DNA of 64,000 nucleotides, taken from positions 7,424,001 through 7,488,000 of the forward strand of contig NZ_CP060825.1 of the NCBI RefSeq assembly GCF_014489615.1, in the 5' to 3' direction. The notes below the pieces were generated by a model, which saw only the letters and a program-made list of their open reading frames with translations, ran no database searches and was not told the DNA's origin. Source of the stretch: Streptomyces genisteinicus. Lineage in GTDB: Bacteria; Actinomycetota; Actinomycetes; Streptomycetales; Streptomycetaceae. A program made the position numbers and the translations under genes. The first letter of the stretch is position 1, and each line of letters begins with the position of its first letter. Shown in pieces: positions 44,598-52,086 of this stretch.

Positions 44598-44619
44598 TGA
44601 CCAGTTGGCCAACTGGTCA
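44598..44619. promoter_or_regulatory. 22-bp perfect palindrome upstream of the GH16 gene
   Basis: TGACCAGTTGG joined to its exact complement CCAACTGGTCA, flanked by CACT and GGTG, which extend the symmetry with one mismatch. It carries the same TGGTCA half-site as the repeats at 44469-44484, on the GH16 side of the 404-bp gap. Strong candidate for a GntR/HutC-type site. Confidence 0.7.
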
Positions 44620-44836
44620 GGTGTGGTGGAGGGGGCCGTCCTCCCCTCGCCGCTCCCCGCCGCCCGTGCGTGACCCCGTCCGGCGTCCGCCCGGACGTCC
44701 CGCGAACAGCGCCGCCCCCGTGCCCGCCCCGCGCACGCACCGCCCCGGCCTCCGCCGGGCCGCTCACCCCACCGCCGCCGGCCCGTCCGGCGGCCGCACC
44801 GCCTTTCACCCGCCCCCACCCGATGAAAGGAACCTC

Positions 44837-46318
44837 ATGAACGACCGCACACCTCCCGCGGGTCCGCCCCTCGCGCAGGCCCCCGACGGCATGTCACCCG
44901 CCGGCCCCCGGCCGCCCAGGACCCTGCGCCTGCGTGCCGCCCTCGCGGCCGCGGCGGTGGCCGGACTCGGCGCGAGCGCGCTCACCGCGCTCCCGGCGGC
45001 CGCGGCGTCGGAGTCCGTCAGCGTCCAGTACCGGCAGAGCGCCACGGGCGGAGACCAGGCCGAGCCCTGGCTGAAGGTCCGCAACACCGGCACGTCGTCC
45101 GTGTCGCTGAGCCAGGTCAAGCTGCGCTACTGGTTCAAGGCCGAGCCCGGGGCGTCCTACCGCTTCGCCTGCTCCTGGGCCGTCCGCGGCTGCTCCGGCA
45201 TCACCGGCACGTTCGGCACCGTCGCACAGCCGACCGCCACCGCCGACCGCTACCTGGAGATCGGCTTCACGGCGGCCGCGGGCACGCTCGCCCCCGGCGC
45301 GGACACCGGCGACATGCAACTGCGCTTCCACCGGTCCGACTGGCAGCCGCTGAACCAGGCCGACGACTACTCCTTCGCCGCGGACCGCACCGCCTACGCC
45401 GACTGGTCCCGGGTCACCGCGTCCGTCGGCGGCGTCCAGGTGTGGGGCACCGCCCCCGCGGGCAGCGGCCCCGGCCCCGATCCGACGGACCCGCCCACCG
45501 ACCCGCCGTCCGGCGCCACGCTCTTCGACGACTTCGACTACACCGGCCACACCGACCCCGCCGTCGGCGCCCACGGCTGGAGCGTCCGCTCCAACTCCGG
45601 CGGCCCCGGGGTCCCCGGCGCCGGGTGGGCGCCCGAGAACGTCACCTTCGCCAAGGAGGGCGCCAACTCGGTGATGAACCTGCGCACCTCGACCGCCGGG
45701 ACTCCGGAGTCCACGCGCCAGACGGAGATCCTGACCCGGGCCGTGAAGTTCAGGAACGGGACCTACGCCTCCCGCGTCCGCTTCTCCGACGCCCCGCTCT
45801 CGGGACCGGACGGCGACCGGGTCGTGCAGACCTTCTTCACCATCAACGACCTCAAGGCGCCCATGGCCGACGACTACGCCGAGTACGACTTCGAGTACCT
45901 GCCCAACGGCGGCTGGGGCGAGCCCGCCAACATCCTCTACACCACCTCGTGGGAGACCTACCGGCCCGACCCGTGGGAGGCCGTCAACCAGCACTCTCAG
46001 GTGCGGGCCAGTTACGCGGGCTGGCACGACCTCGTGGTCACCATCGACGACACCGCCATCGTCTACTACGTCGACGGCCAGGAGTTCGGCCGCCACGACG
46101 CCAGGTACCTCCCCGAGCGGCCCATGTCGATCAACTTCAACCAGTGGCTGATCGACCTCGCGGGCCAGACCTCGACCACGCCCCGCTCGTACGACCAGAA
46201 GGTCGACTACGTCCTGCACGTCAAGGACCAGGTCCTCAGCCCGGCCCAGGTGGCGGCGAAGGTCGCCGCCTACCGTGCCGCCGGCACCTCGTTCGAGGAC
46301 ACCGTCCCCGCTCCGTAG
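44837..46318 (+). CDS. Secreted CBM3-GH16 glycoside hydrolase
   Basis: 493 aa, ATG 44837 with GAAAGGAA. Long signal peptide (about 1-58, hydrophobic core AALAAAAVAGLGASALTAL). Residues about 60-210 form a family 3 cellulose-binding module (VQYRQSATGGDQAEPWLKV, RYWFKAEPG). A Pro/Asp linker (about 215-232) leads to a GH16 jelly roll with the catalytic EYDFE (Glu349, Asp351, Glu353) and IVYYVDGQEFGRH. Probably a beta-glucanase or xyloglucan-type enzyme acting on plant cell wall; the exact substrate is not resolved. Likely controlled by the divergent GntR pair. Confidence 0.88.
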   Translation: MNDRTPPAGPPLAQAPDGMSPAGPRPPRTLRLRAALAAAAVAGLGASALTALPAAAASESVSVQYRQSATGGDQAEPWLKVRNTGTSSVSLSQVKLRYWFKAEPGASYRFACSWAVRGCSGITGTFGTVAQPTATADRYLEIGFTAAAGTLAPGADTGDMQLRFHRSDWQPLNQADDYSFAADRTAYADWSRVTASVGGVQVWGTAPAGSGPGPDPTDPPTDPPSGATLFDDFDYTGHTDPAVGAHGWSVRSNSGGPGVPGAGWAPENVTFAKEGANSVMNLRTSTAGTPESTRQTEILTRAVKFRNGTYASRVRFSDAPLSGPDGDRVVQTFFTINDLKAPMADDYAEYDFEYLPNGGWGEPANILYTTSWETYRPDPWEAVNQHSQVRASYAGWHDLVVTIDDTAIVYYVDGQEFGRHDARYLPERPMSINFNQWLIDLAGQTSTTPRSYDQKVDYVLHVKDQVLSPAQVAAKVAAYRAAGTSFEDTVPAP

Positions 46319-46327
46319 CCACCGCCC

Positions 46328-46356
46328 CCGGGCGGCCGGACTCCCCGGCCGCCCGG
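46328..46356 (+). terminator. Terminator of the GH16 gene
   Basis: CCGGGCGGCCGG (46328-46339) pairs perfectly with CCGGCCGCCCGG (46345-46356) around ACTCC, nine bases after the stop. Confidence 0.8.
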
Positions 46357-46438
46357 CTGGGTACGGGTGAACCGGACGGGCCCCGGACCGGTCCCGCCGA
46401 CGGCGGATCCCCGGGCGGGACGGACGGAAGGAGCCCCC

Positions 46439-47083
46439 ATGGGCGAGCGGGTGCCGGACACGGCGGCGGAGGCGTTCGACGCGCTGGGAGCCGAGTACGA
46501 GCGGGCCTTCGCCGAGCTCCCGGCACGTGACGAGGCGCTCGCCTGGCTGGCGGACCGGCTGCCCGCGGGCGCCCGGGTGCTGGACGTCGGGTGCGGCACC
46601 GGCCGGCCGGCGGCCGCCGTGCTCGACGCCGCGGGCTGCGAGGTGACCGGCATCGACGTGTCGGCCGGCATGCTGGCCCTGGCCCGCGCCAGGGTCCCCG
46701 GTGCCCGCTTCGAACAGGTCGACGTACGGGAGTTCGAGCCGCCGGCCGGCGGCTACGACGCGGTGGTCGCCCTCTTCTCGCTCCTGCAGATGGGCAGGTC
46801 CGACCTCGGCACGGTGCTGGAGCGGATCGCCGGGTGGCTGGTGCCCGGCGGTCACTTCGTGCTGATGACGGTGCCGGGGGACTTCGAGGACCTCCACGTC
46901 GACTTCATGGGGCGGCGGATCGTCGTGACCAGCTGGACCGAGGAAGGCTGGGTGCGCGGCCTCCGGGACGCCGGGCTCGACGTCGTCCGGTCGGGGACCA
47001 GCGTCCACGTCCCCTCCGAGGGGATGACGGAGGAGCATCTGCTGTGCGTCGCCCGGCGGCCCGCGGAGCTGTCCGCCGGCTGA
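46439..47083 (+). CDS. SAM-dependent methyltransferase, class I
   Basis: 214 aa, ATG 46439 with GGAAGGAG. Motif I VLDVGCGTGRPAAAVL, acidic motif II VTGIDVS, post-motifs AVVALFSLLQMG and LVPGGHFVLMTVPG. No substrate-specific domain recognised. The next gene, an AraC-type regulator on the same strand, starts about 100 bp on behind its own -10. Confidence 0.9.
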   Translation: MGERVPDTAAEAFDALGAEYERAFAELPARDEALAWLADRLPAGARVLDVGCGTGRPAAAVLDAAGCEVTGIDVSAGMLALARARVPGARFEQVDVREFEPPAGGYDAVVALFSLLQMGRSDLGTVLERIAGWLVPGGHFVLMTVPGDFEDLHVDFMGRRIVVTSWTEEGWVRGLRDAGLDVVRSGTSVHVPSEGMTEEHLLCVARRPAELSAG

Positions 47084-47152
47084 CCGCCCGGCACGTGCCG
47101 CACCCGACCGGAACGGGCACGGATCGTCGGGTACGGCGGGGCGCGCCCTTCC

Positions 47153-47158
47153 TAGGGT
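47153..47158 (+). promoter_or_regulatory. Candidate -10 of the AraC/GyrI regulator
   Basis: TAGGGT, 28 bp before the GTG at 47187; it overlaps the alternative GTG at 47157, which argues against that start. No clear -35. Confidence 0.4.
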
Positions 47159-47186
47159 GAGCAGCACGAAAGGGAAGGAGGCCGCG

Positions 47187-48056
47187 GTGCTGGAGCGGCT
47201 CAACCAGGCCATGGACCACATCGAGGACCGTCTCGACCAGCGGATCGAGGTGTCGGACCTGGCCCGGATCGCGACGACGTCGGAGTACCACTTCCGGCGC
47301 CTGTTCTCGGCGCTGGCGGGCATGCCGCTGTCGGAGTACATCCGGCGCAGGCGCCTCACGGTGGCCGGCGCCGAGGTGCTCTCGGGCGAGGGCACCCTGC
47401 TGGACGTCGCGGTCCGCTACGGCTACACCTCGTCCGAGGCCTTCGCCCGCGCCTTCCGCGCATGGCACGGGACCGGACCCGGTGAGGCCAGGCGGACCGG
47501 CGCGGCGCTGGAGTCACAGCCCCGGCTCTCCTTCCGTCTCACCGTCGAAGGGAGCAACAGCATGCGATACCGCGTCGTCGAGAAGGACGCCTTCCGCCTG
47601 GCCGGCAGGAAGGCCCGCGTCCCCCTGGTGCACGAGGGGATGAACCCGGCGATCGGGGACTTCATCCGCGGCCTCGGCCGGGAGACCGTCGAGCGCATCG
47701 GGAGTCTGTCCGACCAGGAGCCGGAGGGCATCGTCTCGGTCAGCGACAAGCTGGACGAGACCCGTGCCGAGGGGACCGAACTGGACTACTGGCACGCGGT
47801 GGTGACGGGGGCGGCGGACGTCCCCGGCGACATGGACGTGCTGCCGGTCGCAGCCGGGACCTGGGCGGTGTTCGAGAGCTCGGGCCCGTTCCCGCACACG
47901 CTCCAGTACCTGTGGCGCGACGTGTTCACCCAGTGGTTCCCGTCCAACCCCTACCGCAGCCGCCCCGGCCCCGAAATGCTGCGCACCCGGCTGTCGCAGG
48001 ACGGGACCCACGCCGACGCGGAACTCTGGATCCCCGTCGAGCGCACCCCGGCCTGA
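47187..48056 (+). CDS. AraC-family regulator with GyrI-like effector domain
   Basis: 289 aa. The GTG at 47187 is chosen because AGGGAAGGAGG lies five bases upstream; the frame opens 30 nt earlier at 47157. The N-terminus has the two AraC helix-turn-helix units (EVSDLARIATTSEYHFRRLF; LLDVAVRYGYTSSEAFARAF), the C-terminus a GyrI-like small-molecule-binding domain (MRYRVVEKDAFRLAGRKARV). The Rob/SoxS/BmrR-type layout suggests response to a hydrophobic or drug-like compound. Adjacent to a methyltransferase. Confidence 0.92.
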   Translation: MLERLNQAMDHIEDRLDQRIEVSDLARIATTSEYHFRRLFSALAGMPLSEYIRRRRLTVAGAEVLSGEGTLLDVAVRYGYTSSEAFARAFRAWHGTGPGEARRTGAALESQPRLSFRLTVEGSNSMRYRVVEKDAFRLAGRKARVPLVHEGMNPAIGDFIRGLGRETVERIGSLSDQEPEGIVSVSDKLDETRAEGTELDYWHAVVTGAADVPGDMDVLPVAAGTWAVFESSGPFPHTLQYLWRDVFTQWFPSNPYRSRPGPEMLRTRLSQDGTHADAELWIPVERTPA

Positions 48057-48083
48057 CGGCGGCTGAGCCGCCGCCGACCGCGT

Positions 48084-48122
48084 CGCCTGAGCCGCCCGGC
48101 CGTGAGCCGGGCGGCTCAGGCG
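48084..48122. terminator. Bidirectional terminator
   Basis: A 17-bp stem with core CCTGAGCCGCCCGGC (48086-48100), a CGTGA loop and its complement 48106-48120, extended two pairs outward. It lies between the AraC-type gene and the end of ku. Confidence 0.85.
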
Positions 48123-48293
48123 GCACCGGCCGCGGGCGGGCGCTTCCGGCTCCCCTTCCGGCCCGGCCTCATGCGTGCCGGGCCGGGGCGACGCTCCCGG
48201 GCACGGGGTCCACGGCGCGGGGCCCACGGCGCGGGGCCGGCCACGCCCCCGGCCAGGTGGGCGCCACGGCCCGGCGGGCCGAGCGGCGCGGTG

Positions 48294-49310
48294 TCAGGAG
48301 GCGCGCCGGGGGCGCCGCCCGGCGGTCTTCGCGGACGCCGTCTTCCCCGGCGCCGCCTTCTTCGCGGCGGCCTTCTTCGCCGAGGCCGAGGAACTCTTCT
48401 TCGCGGCGCTCTTCTTCGCGCCCGATCCGCCGGAGTCCGCCTTCTTCGCGGCGGCCTTCTTCGCCGTCCGCTTCCCGCCCGCGGACTTCCGCGCGCCGGG
48501 CATCTCGTGCACGGTGGCGTCCCCGCCCTCGCCGCGCTGCTCCCGGGCGGCCGCCACCGACGCGTCCAGCGCGGCCATCAGGTCGACGACCTCCCCGGCC
48601 GGCTTCTCCTCGTCCTGCGGCGCCGAGGGCTGCCGGCCCTCCGCCTTGGCGGCGATCACGTCCTCCAGGGCCTGGCGGTAGTGGTCGGTGAGCTCGGGCA
48701 GCTGCTCCTCGGACATCGTGTCCATCAGCGCGAGAGCCCCGTCCACCTCGTCGTCGGTCAGCTCCACCGGCTCGGGCGCCAGCGTGCCGGGGGAGCGGAT
48801 CTCGTCCGGCCAGTGCATCGCGTGCAGCACCAGCGTGTCCTCCTTCACGCGCAGCAGACCGAGACGCTCCCGGCCGCGCAGCGCGAACTTGGCGACGGCG
48901 ACCTTGGAGCTGCGCTCCAGCGCCTGGCGGAGCAGCTTGTAGGGCTTGGCCGCGACCTGCCCGTCGCCCTCCAGGTAGTACGAGGCGCCGATGCGGACGG
49001 GGTCGATCGAGCCGGCCGGGACGAACGCCACGATCTCGATGGCCTTGGCGGTCGGCAGCGGCATGCCGTCGAGGTCCTCGTCGGTGACGGCGACCAGGGT
49101 GTCCTTGGCGTACTCGTAGCCGCGGGTGATCTCGTCGTCCGTCAGCTGCTTCCCGTCCAGCTCGCACACCTTGCGGTAGCGGATGCGGCCCCCGTCCTCC
49201 AGGTGGATCTGCCGGAAGGAGATCGTGTGGCTCTCCGTGGCGGGCAGCACCTTGATGGGGATGGTGACCAGGCCGAAGCTGATCGCGCCGGTCCAGATGG
49301 GGCGGGGCAT
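48294..49310 (-). CDS. ku: Non-homologous end-joining protein Ku
   Basis: 338 aa, ATG 49310 with GGAGGT. The bacterial Ku core starts MPRPIWTGAISFGLVTIPIK and includes YRKVCELDGKQLTDDEITRG and YYLEGDG. It forms a homodimeric ring on DNA ends and recruits LigD, whose gene is not in the window. The last about 75 residues are a Lys/Ala/Ser tail with repeated KKAAAKK-type units, like a histone H1 tail, as in several actinobacterial Ku proteins where it aids DNA binding. Followed upstream by a pseudogene on the same strand. Confidence 0.95.
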   Translation of the reverse strand: MPRPIWTGAISFGLVTIPIKVLPATESHTISFRQIHLEDGGRIRYRKVCELDGKQLTDDEITRGYEYAKDTLVAVTDEDLDGMPLPTAKAIEIVAFVPAGSIDPVRIGASYYLEGDGQVAAKPYKLLRQALERSSKVAVAKFALRGRERLGLLRVKEDTLVLHAMHWPDEIRSPGTLAPEPVELTDDEVDGALALMDTMSEEQLPELTDHYRQALEDVIAAKAEGRQPSAPQDEEKPAGEVVDLMAALDASVAAAREQRGEGGDATVHEMPGARKSAGGKRTAKKAAAKKADSGGSGAKKSAAKKSSSASAKKAAAKKAAPGKTASAKTAGRRPRRAS

Positions 49311-49525
49311 GGGCTACCTCCGTGACGGCCCCGAGCACCGCCAGCGTACGGCCGCGGGCGCCCGCGCACAGCCCGGGGCGGCCACGGGGGTGCGGGCCCG
49401 GCAGCCGGAGCCGGCGCGCGCTGCCGGGGCACGCGCACCGGGGCGGCAGCGGCCCGCGGGACGGTGCCGGTCTCCGCGCCCGGTGCCGTCTCCACCGGCG
49501 TCGGACCGCCCGGCCCCCTGCCGGG

Positions 49526-49722
49526 GGAGAGGGCCACGACGCGCCGCGCGGACACGCCCGGCACATGCACCGCGTCCGGGTCGATGACGCCGGGCTCGAC
49601 CAGCGTGCAGGGCGCGGACGAGCGTCGTCGGCACACCCCGGGACCGAAGCAGCCGACGGAGACCTCGGCGCCGTCCCCGAGTCCGCCACGGCCGCCGCGA
49701 CCGTGGGCACCACCTTGTCCAT
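49526..49722 (-). pseudogene. pcaI: Remnant of a CoA-transferase subunit A gene (pcaI-like), deleted and frameshifted
   Basis: Read leftward, three frames together spell both ends of a 3-oxoadipate or 3-oxoacid CoA-transferase subunit A. ATG 49722 gives MDKVVPTVAAAVAD (49681-49722); the next frame gives DGAEVSVGCFGP (49640-49675), the next GVPTTLVRALHAG (49599-49637). A switch at about 49600 then jumps to the C-terminal signature LVEPGVIDPDAVHVPGV (from 49603 leftward), ending near VVALS. Family members have about 250 residues; some 180 are missing. The divergent double-IclR regulator and its operator remain. I recognise the pieces by pattern, not by alignment. Confidence 0.65.
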
Positions 49723-49738
49723 GGCGGCACCGCCATGT

Positions 49739-49762
49739 GTTCGCACAATGAACTATGGTTCA
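49739..49762. promoter_or_regulatory. IclR-type triple half-site operator
   Basis: GTTC (49739-49742), GAAC (49750-49753) and GTTC (49758-49761) occur in direct-inverted-direct order; the last two form TGAAC-TATG-GTTCA. PcaU/PobR-type IclR regulators bind triple repeats of this style. It lies between the CoA-transferase remnant and the IclR gene. Confidence 0.55.
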
Positions 49763-49880
49763 CCGTGTCGGGCCCGCAGAGTCCGGCCGGCCGTGTCGCC
49801 GTCTGTCGACGAGGCCGCACCCGACAGCGTGCACAGCCCCGCCCGGCGGCGCCCCGCCGCCCGCGCCCGAGGAGCCGCCC

Positions 49881-51545
49881 ATGGCGCCCAGCAGGCCCCC
49901 GGCCACCCGCGAGCCCGCCGCGCGGGACGAGGCCGTCGCCACGATCGAGCGCGGACTGTCCGTGCTGCGCCTGCTCGCCGCGGCCGGAACGGGACGGATG
50001 AGCCGCGGCGACCTCGTCCGCGCCACCGGCCTCGCACGGTCCTCGCTCGACCGCGTCGCCGCCACCCTGTGCCGTCTGGGGCACCTGCGGGCCGAGGGCC
50101 AGGACCTGCTGCTCACTCCCCGGGTGACGGAGTTCGGCAACACCTACCTCGCCGCCGCCCGCATCCCGGCACTCGCCGACGCCGCACGGCGGCTGGCGGA
50201 CGAACTCGACGAGACCGTCTCCGTCTCCGTCCCGGACGGTGACGGGTCCCGCTTCGTCGTGCGGTGCCCCCGCAGCCGGGCCATGGCCGTCGCCTTCCGG
50301 GTCGGGGACCTGCTGCCCGCCGAACGCTCCGCGTCCGGCCCGCTGTTCGCCGCCGACTGGGGTGCGCCCACCTGGGAGCGCCTGCGCCGCCGGGTCGCCG
50401 GCGGCCCCGCCGGGGACGCCTTCCCCGCGCTGCCGCCCACGCCCGGCCCGGGCGCAGCCGAAGCGGACTTCACCGCCCGCGTCGAGGAGGCCCGCCGCAC
50501 CGGAGCCGCCCTCGACGACCAGACCGTGGAACCCGGCGTCATCGCCGTCTCGCTGCCCGTCCACGGCCCCGCCGGGGACGTCGTCTGCGCGGTCGGCGTG
50601 GTCAGCCACACCAGCAGGCACACCGTCGACGGCCTCGCCCGACGCGCCCTCCCGCGGCTGCGGGAGTGCGCCGACGCGATGGCCGCCGAACTCGCCCGCC
50701 CACCGGCCGGGGACCCCGGGCCCGCGCCCGGCTCCGGGGAGGCCACCGCACGGCGGCTGCGGGCCGCCAAGGAGGAGGACGGCCCCGCCTTCCTCCAGTC
50801 CCTCGCCCGCGGCCTCGCGGTGCTGGGCGTGCTGCGGGCGCCCGGCGGCCTCACCCTGGCACGGACGGCCGAGGCCACCGGCCTGCCCCGCGCCACCGCG
50901 CGCCGCGCCCTGCACTCCCTGACCGCCCTCGGCTACGTCACCGCGGACGACACGGGCCGGGCCTTCACCCCGCTGCCCCGGGTGCTGGAACTCGGCTACG
51001 CCGCGCAGTCCGCCGTCCGCTTCGAGGAGCTGGCCACGTGGCACCTGGCCGACCTGGTGCGCCGCATCCACGACTCGTCGTCGGTGGCCGTGCTCGACGG
51101 CGACGACATCCGCTACGTCGCCCGGGTGGCCACCACGCGCATCATGGGTGTCGACCTCGCGGTCGGCACGCGGCTGCCGGCCCAGGTCACCGCCATGGGC
51201 CGGGTGCTGCTCGCCGGCCTGCCGCCCGCCGATGCCGAACGGCGGCTCGCCCGGTGCTCCGCGCGGGTGCCCGGCGGTCTGCGGCACACGCTCGACGCCG
51301 CACGCCGGGACGGCTACGCGGTGTCCGACGAGGAACTGGAGCCCGGCCTGCGCTCCATCGCCGTACCGCTCCACGACCGGAACGGGCGGGTCGTCGCGGC
51401 GATGAACGTCGCCGTGCACGCCGCCCACCGCAGCGTGGCGGACCTGAAGGACAACGTCCTGCCCCGGCTGGCGCACACGGCCCGCCGCATCGAGGCCGAC
51501 CTGGCGGCCGCGACCGAGCACACCGATGCGGCCGCCCCGGTCTGA
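49881..51545 (+). CDS. Double IclR-family transcriptional regulator (PcaR/PcaU-like)
   Basis: 554 aa, ATG 49881 with GAGGAG; an in-frame start at 49755 would lie inside the operator. Two complete IclR units are fused: HTH1 about 18-75 (MSRGDLVRATGLARSSLDRV) with effector domain about 85-245, and HTH2 about 285-345 (LARTAEATGLPRATARRALH) with effector domain about 350-540, the second being closer to canonical (GYAVSDEELEPGLRSIAVPL). Family members of this size control protocatechuate/beta-ketoadipate genes, which fits the adjacent CoA-transferase remnant. No intact target gene remains beside it. Confidence 0.85.
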   Translation: MAPSRPPATREPAARDEAVATIERGLSVLRLLAAAGTGRMSRGDLVRATGLARSSLDRVAATLCRLGHLRAEGQDLLLTPRVTEFGNTYLAAARIPALADAARRLADELDETVSVSVPDGDGSRFVVRCPRSRAMAVAFRVGDLLPAERSASGPLFAADWGAPTWERLRRRVAGGPAGDAFPALPPTPGPGAAEADFTARVEEARRTGAALDDQTVEPGVIAVSLPVHGPAGDVVCAVGVVSHTSRHTVDGLARRALPRLRECADAMAAELARPPAGDPGPAPGSGEATARRLRAAKEEDGPAFLQSLARGLAVLGVLRAPGGLTLARTAEATGLPRATARRALHSLTALGYVTADDTGRAFTPLPRVLELGYAAQSAVRFEELATWHLADLVRRIHDSSSVAVLDGDDIRYVARVATTRIMGVDLAVGTRLPAQVTAMGRVLLAGLPPADAERRLARCSARVPGGLRHTLDAARRDGYAVSDEELEPGLRSIAVPLHDRNGRVVAAMNVAVHAAHRSVADLKDNVLPRLAHTARRIEADLAAATEHTDAAAPV

Positions 51546-51617
51546 CCCAAGCCCGCAGGTGCCCGCCCCGGGTCCGGACCCCCCCAACGCGGAACGCCCC
51601 CAGCCCGGCCCGCGGGG

Positions 51618-51632
51618 CGGACCGGCGGTCCG
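51618..51632. terminator. Short hairpin between convergent genes
   Basis: CGGACC-GGC-GGTCCG, six pairs with a 3-nt loop, between the IclR stop and the UspA stop. Confidence 0.4.
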
Positions 51633-51643
51633 GTGATCCCGCG

Positions 51644-52078
51644 TCAGACCAGCAGGACCGGGCAGCTCGCATGGTCGACCACGTAGCGGGTGGCCGGGCC
51701 GAGCGAGTGCGGGCCCGGAACCGTGCGGTCGCCGTCGCGTGCGCAGACCAGCAGGTCGGCCCCGGACGCCGCCGCCACCACCTCGTGCCCTGTCCGCCCG
51801 TGCAGCAGCAGCCGCTCCGCCGGGCGGTCCAGCCGGGCAGCCGCGCGGCCGGTCAGCTCCTCGGCCGCGGCCCGCGCCAGCTCCTCGACCCGGGTGCCGG
51901 GGTCGTGCGGCCCGTGCCCGCGCCCCAGCAGCCCGGCGAACGCGCCGTGCGCGGCCTCCGCGACGTCGTCGTCCGTGACGTGCAGCAGCACCAGCCGGTC
52001 CGCGGCGGTGGTGCGGCGCAGCGCCGCGTCCACGCACGCGGCCCAGGTCCCCTCGGTGATCCAGACGACGACGCTCAT
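51644..52078 (-). CDS. Universal stress protein (UspA family)
   Basis: 144 aa, ATG 52078 (MSVVVWITEGTWAACVDAAL), eight bases after the transporter stop. Single Usp domain with LVLLHVTDDDV and the end HASCPVLLV. The usual ATP loop G-x2-G-x9-G(S/T) is altered (GPHSLGPATRYVVD), so nucleotide binding is uncertain. Cotranscribed with the ArsB/NhaD-like transporter upstream. Confidence 0.85.
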   Translation of the reverse strand: MSVVVWITEGTWAACVDAALRRTTAADRLVLLHVTDDDVAEAAHGAFAGLLGRGHGPHDPGTRVEELARAAAEELTGRAAARLDRPAERLLLHGRTGHEVVAAASGADLLVCARDGDRTVPGPHSLGPATRYVVDHASCPVLLV

Positions 52079-52086
52079 GATCCGGC

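Noticed and set aside
49314..52037. 907-aa minus-strand frame across the IclR gene
   Set aside because: Shadow of the IclR coding sequence; only its last part, before the ku region, has meaning, as one frame of the CoA-transferase remnant.
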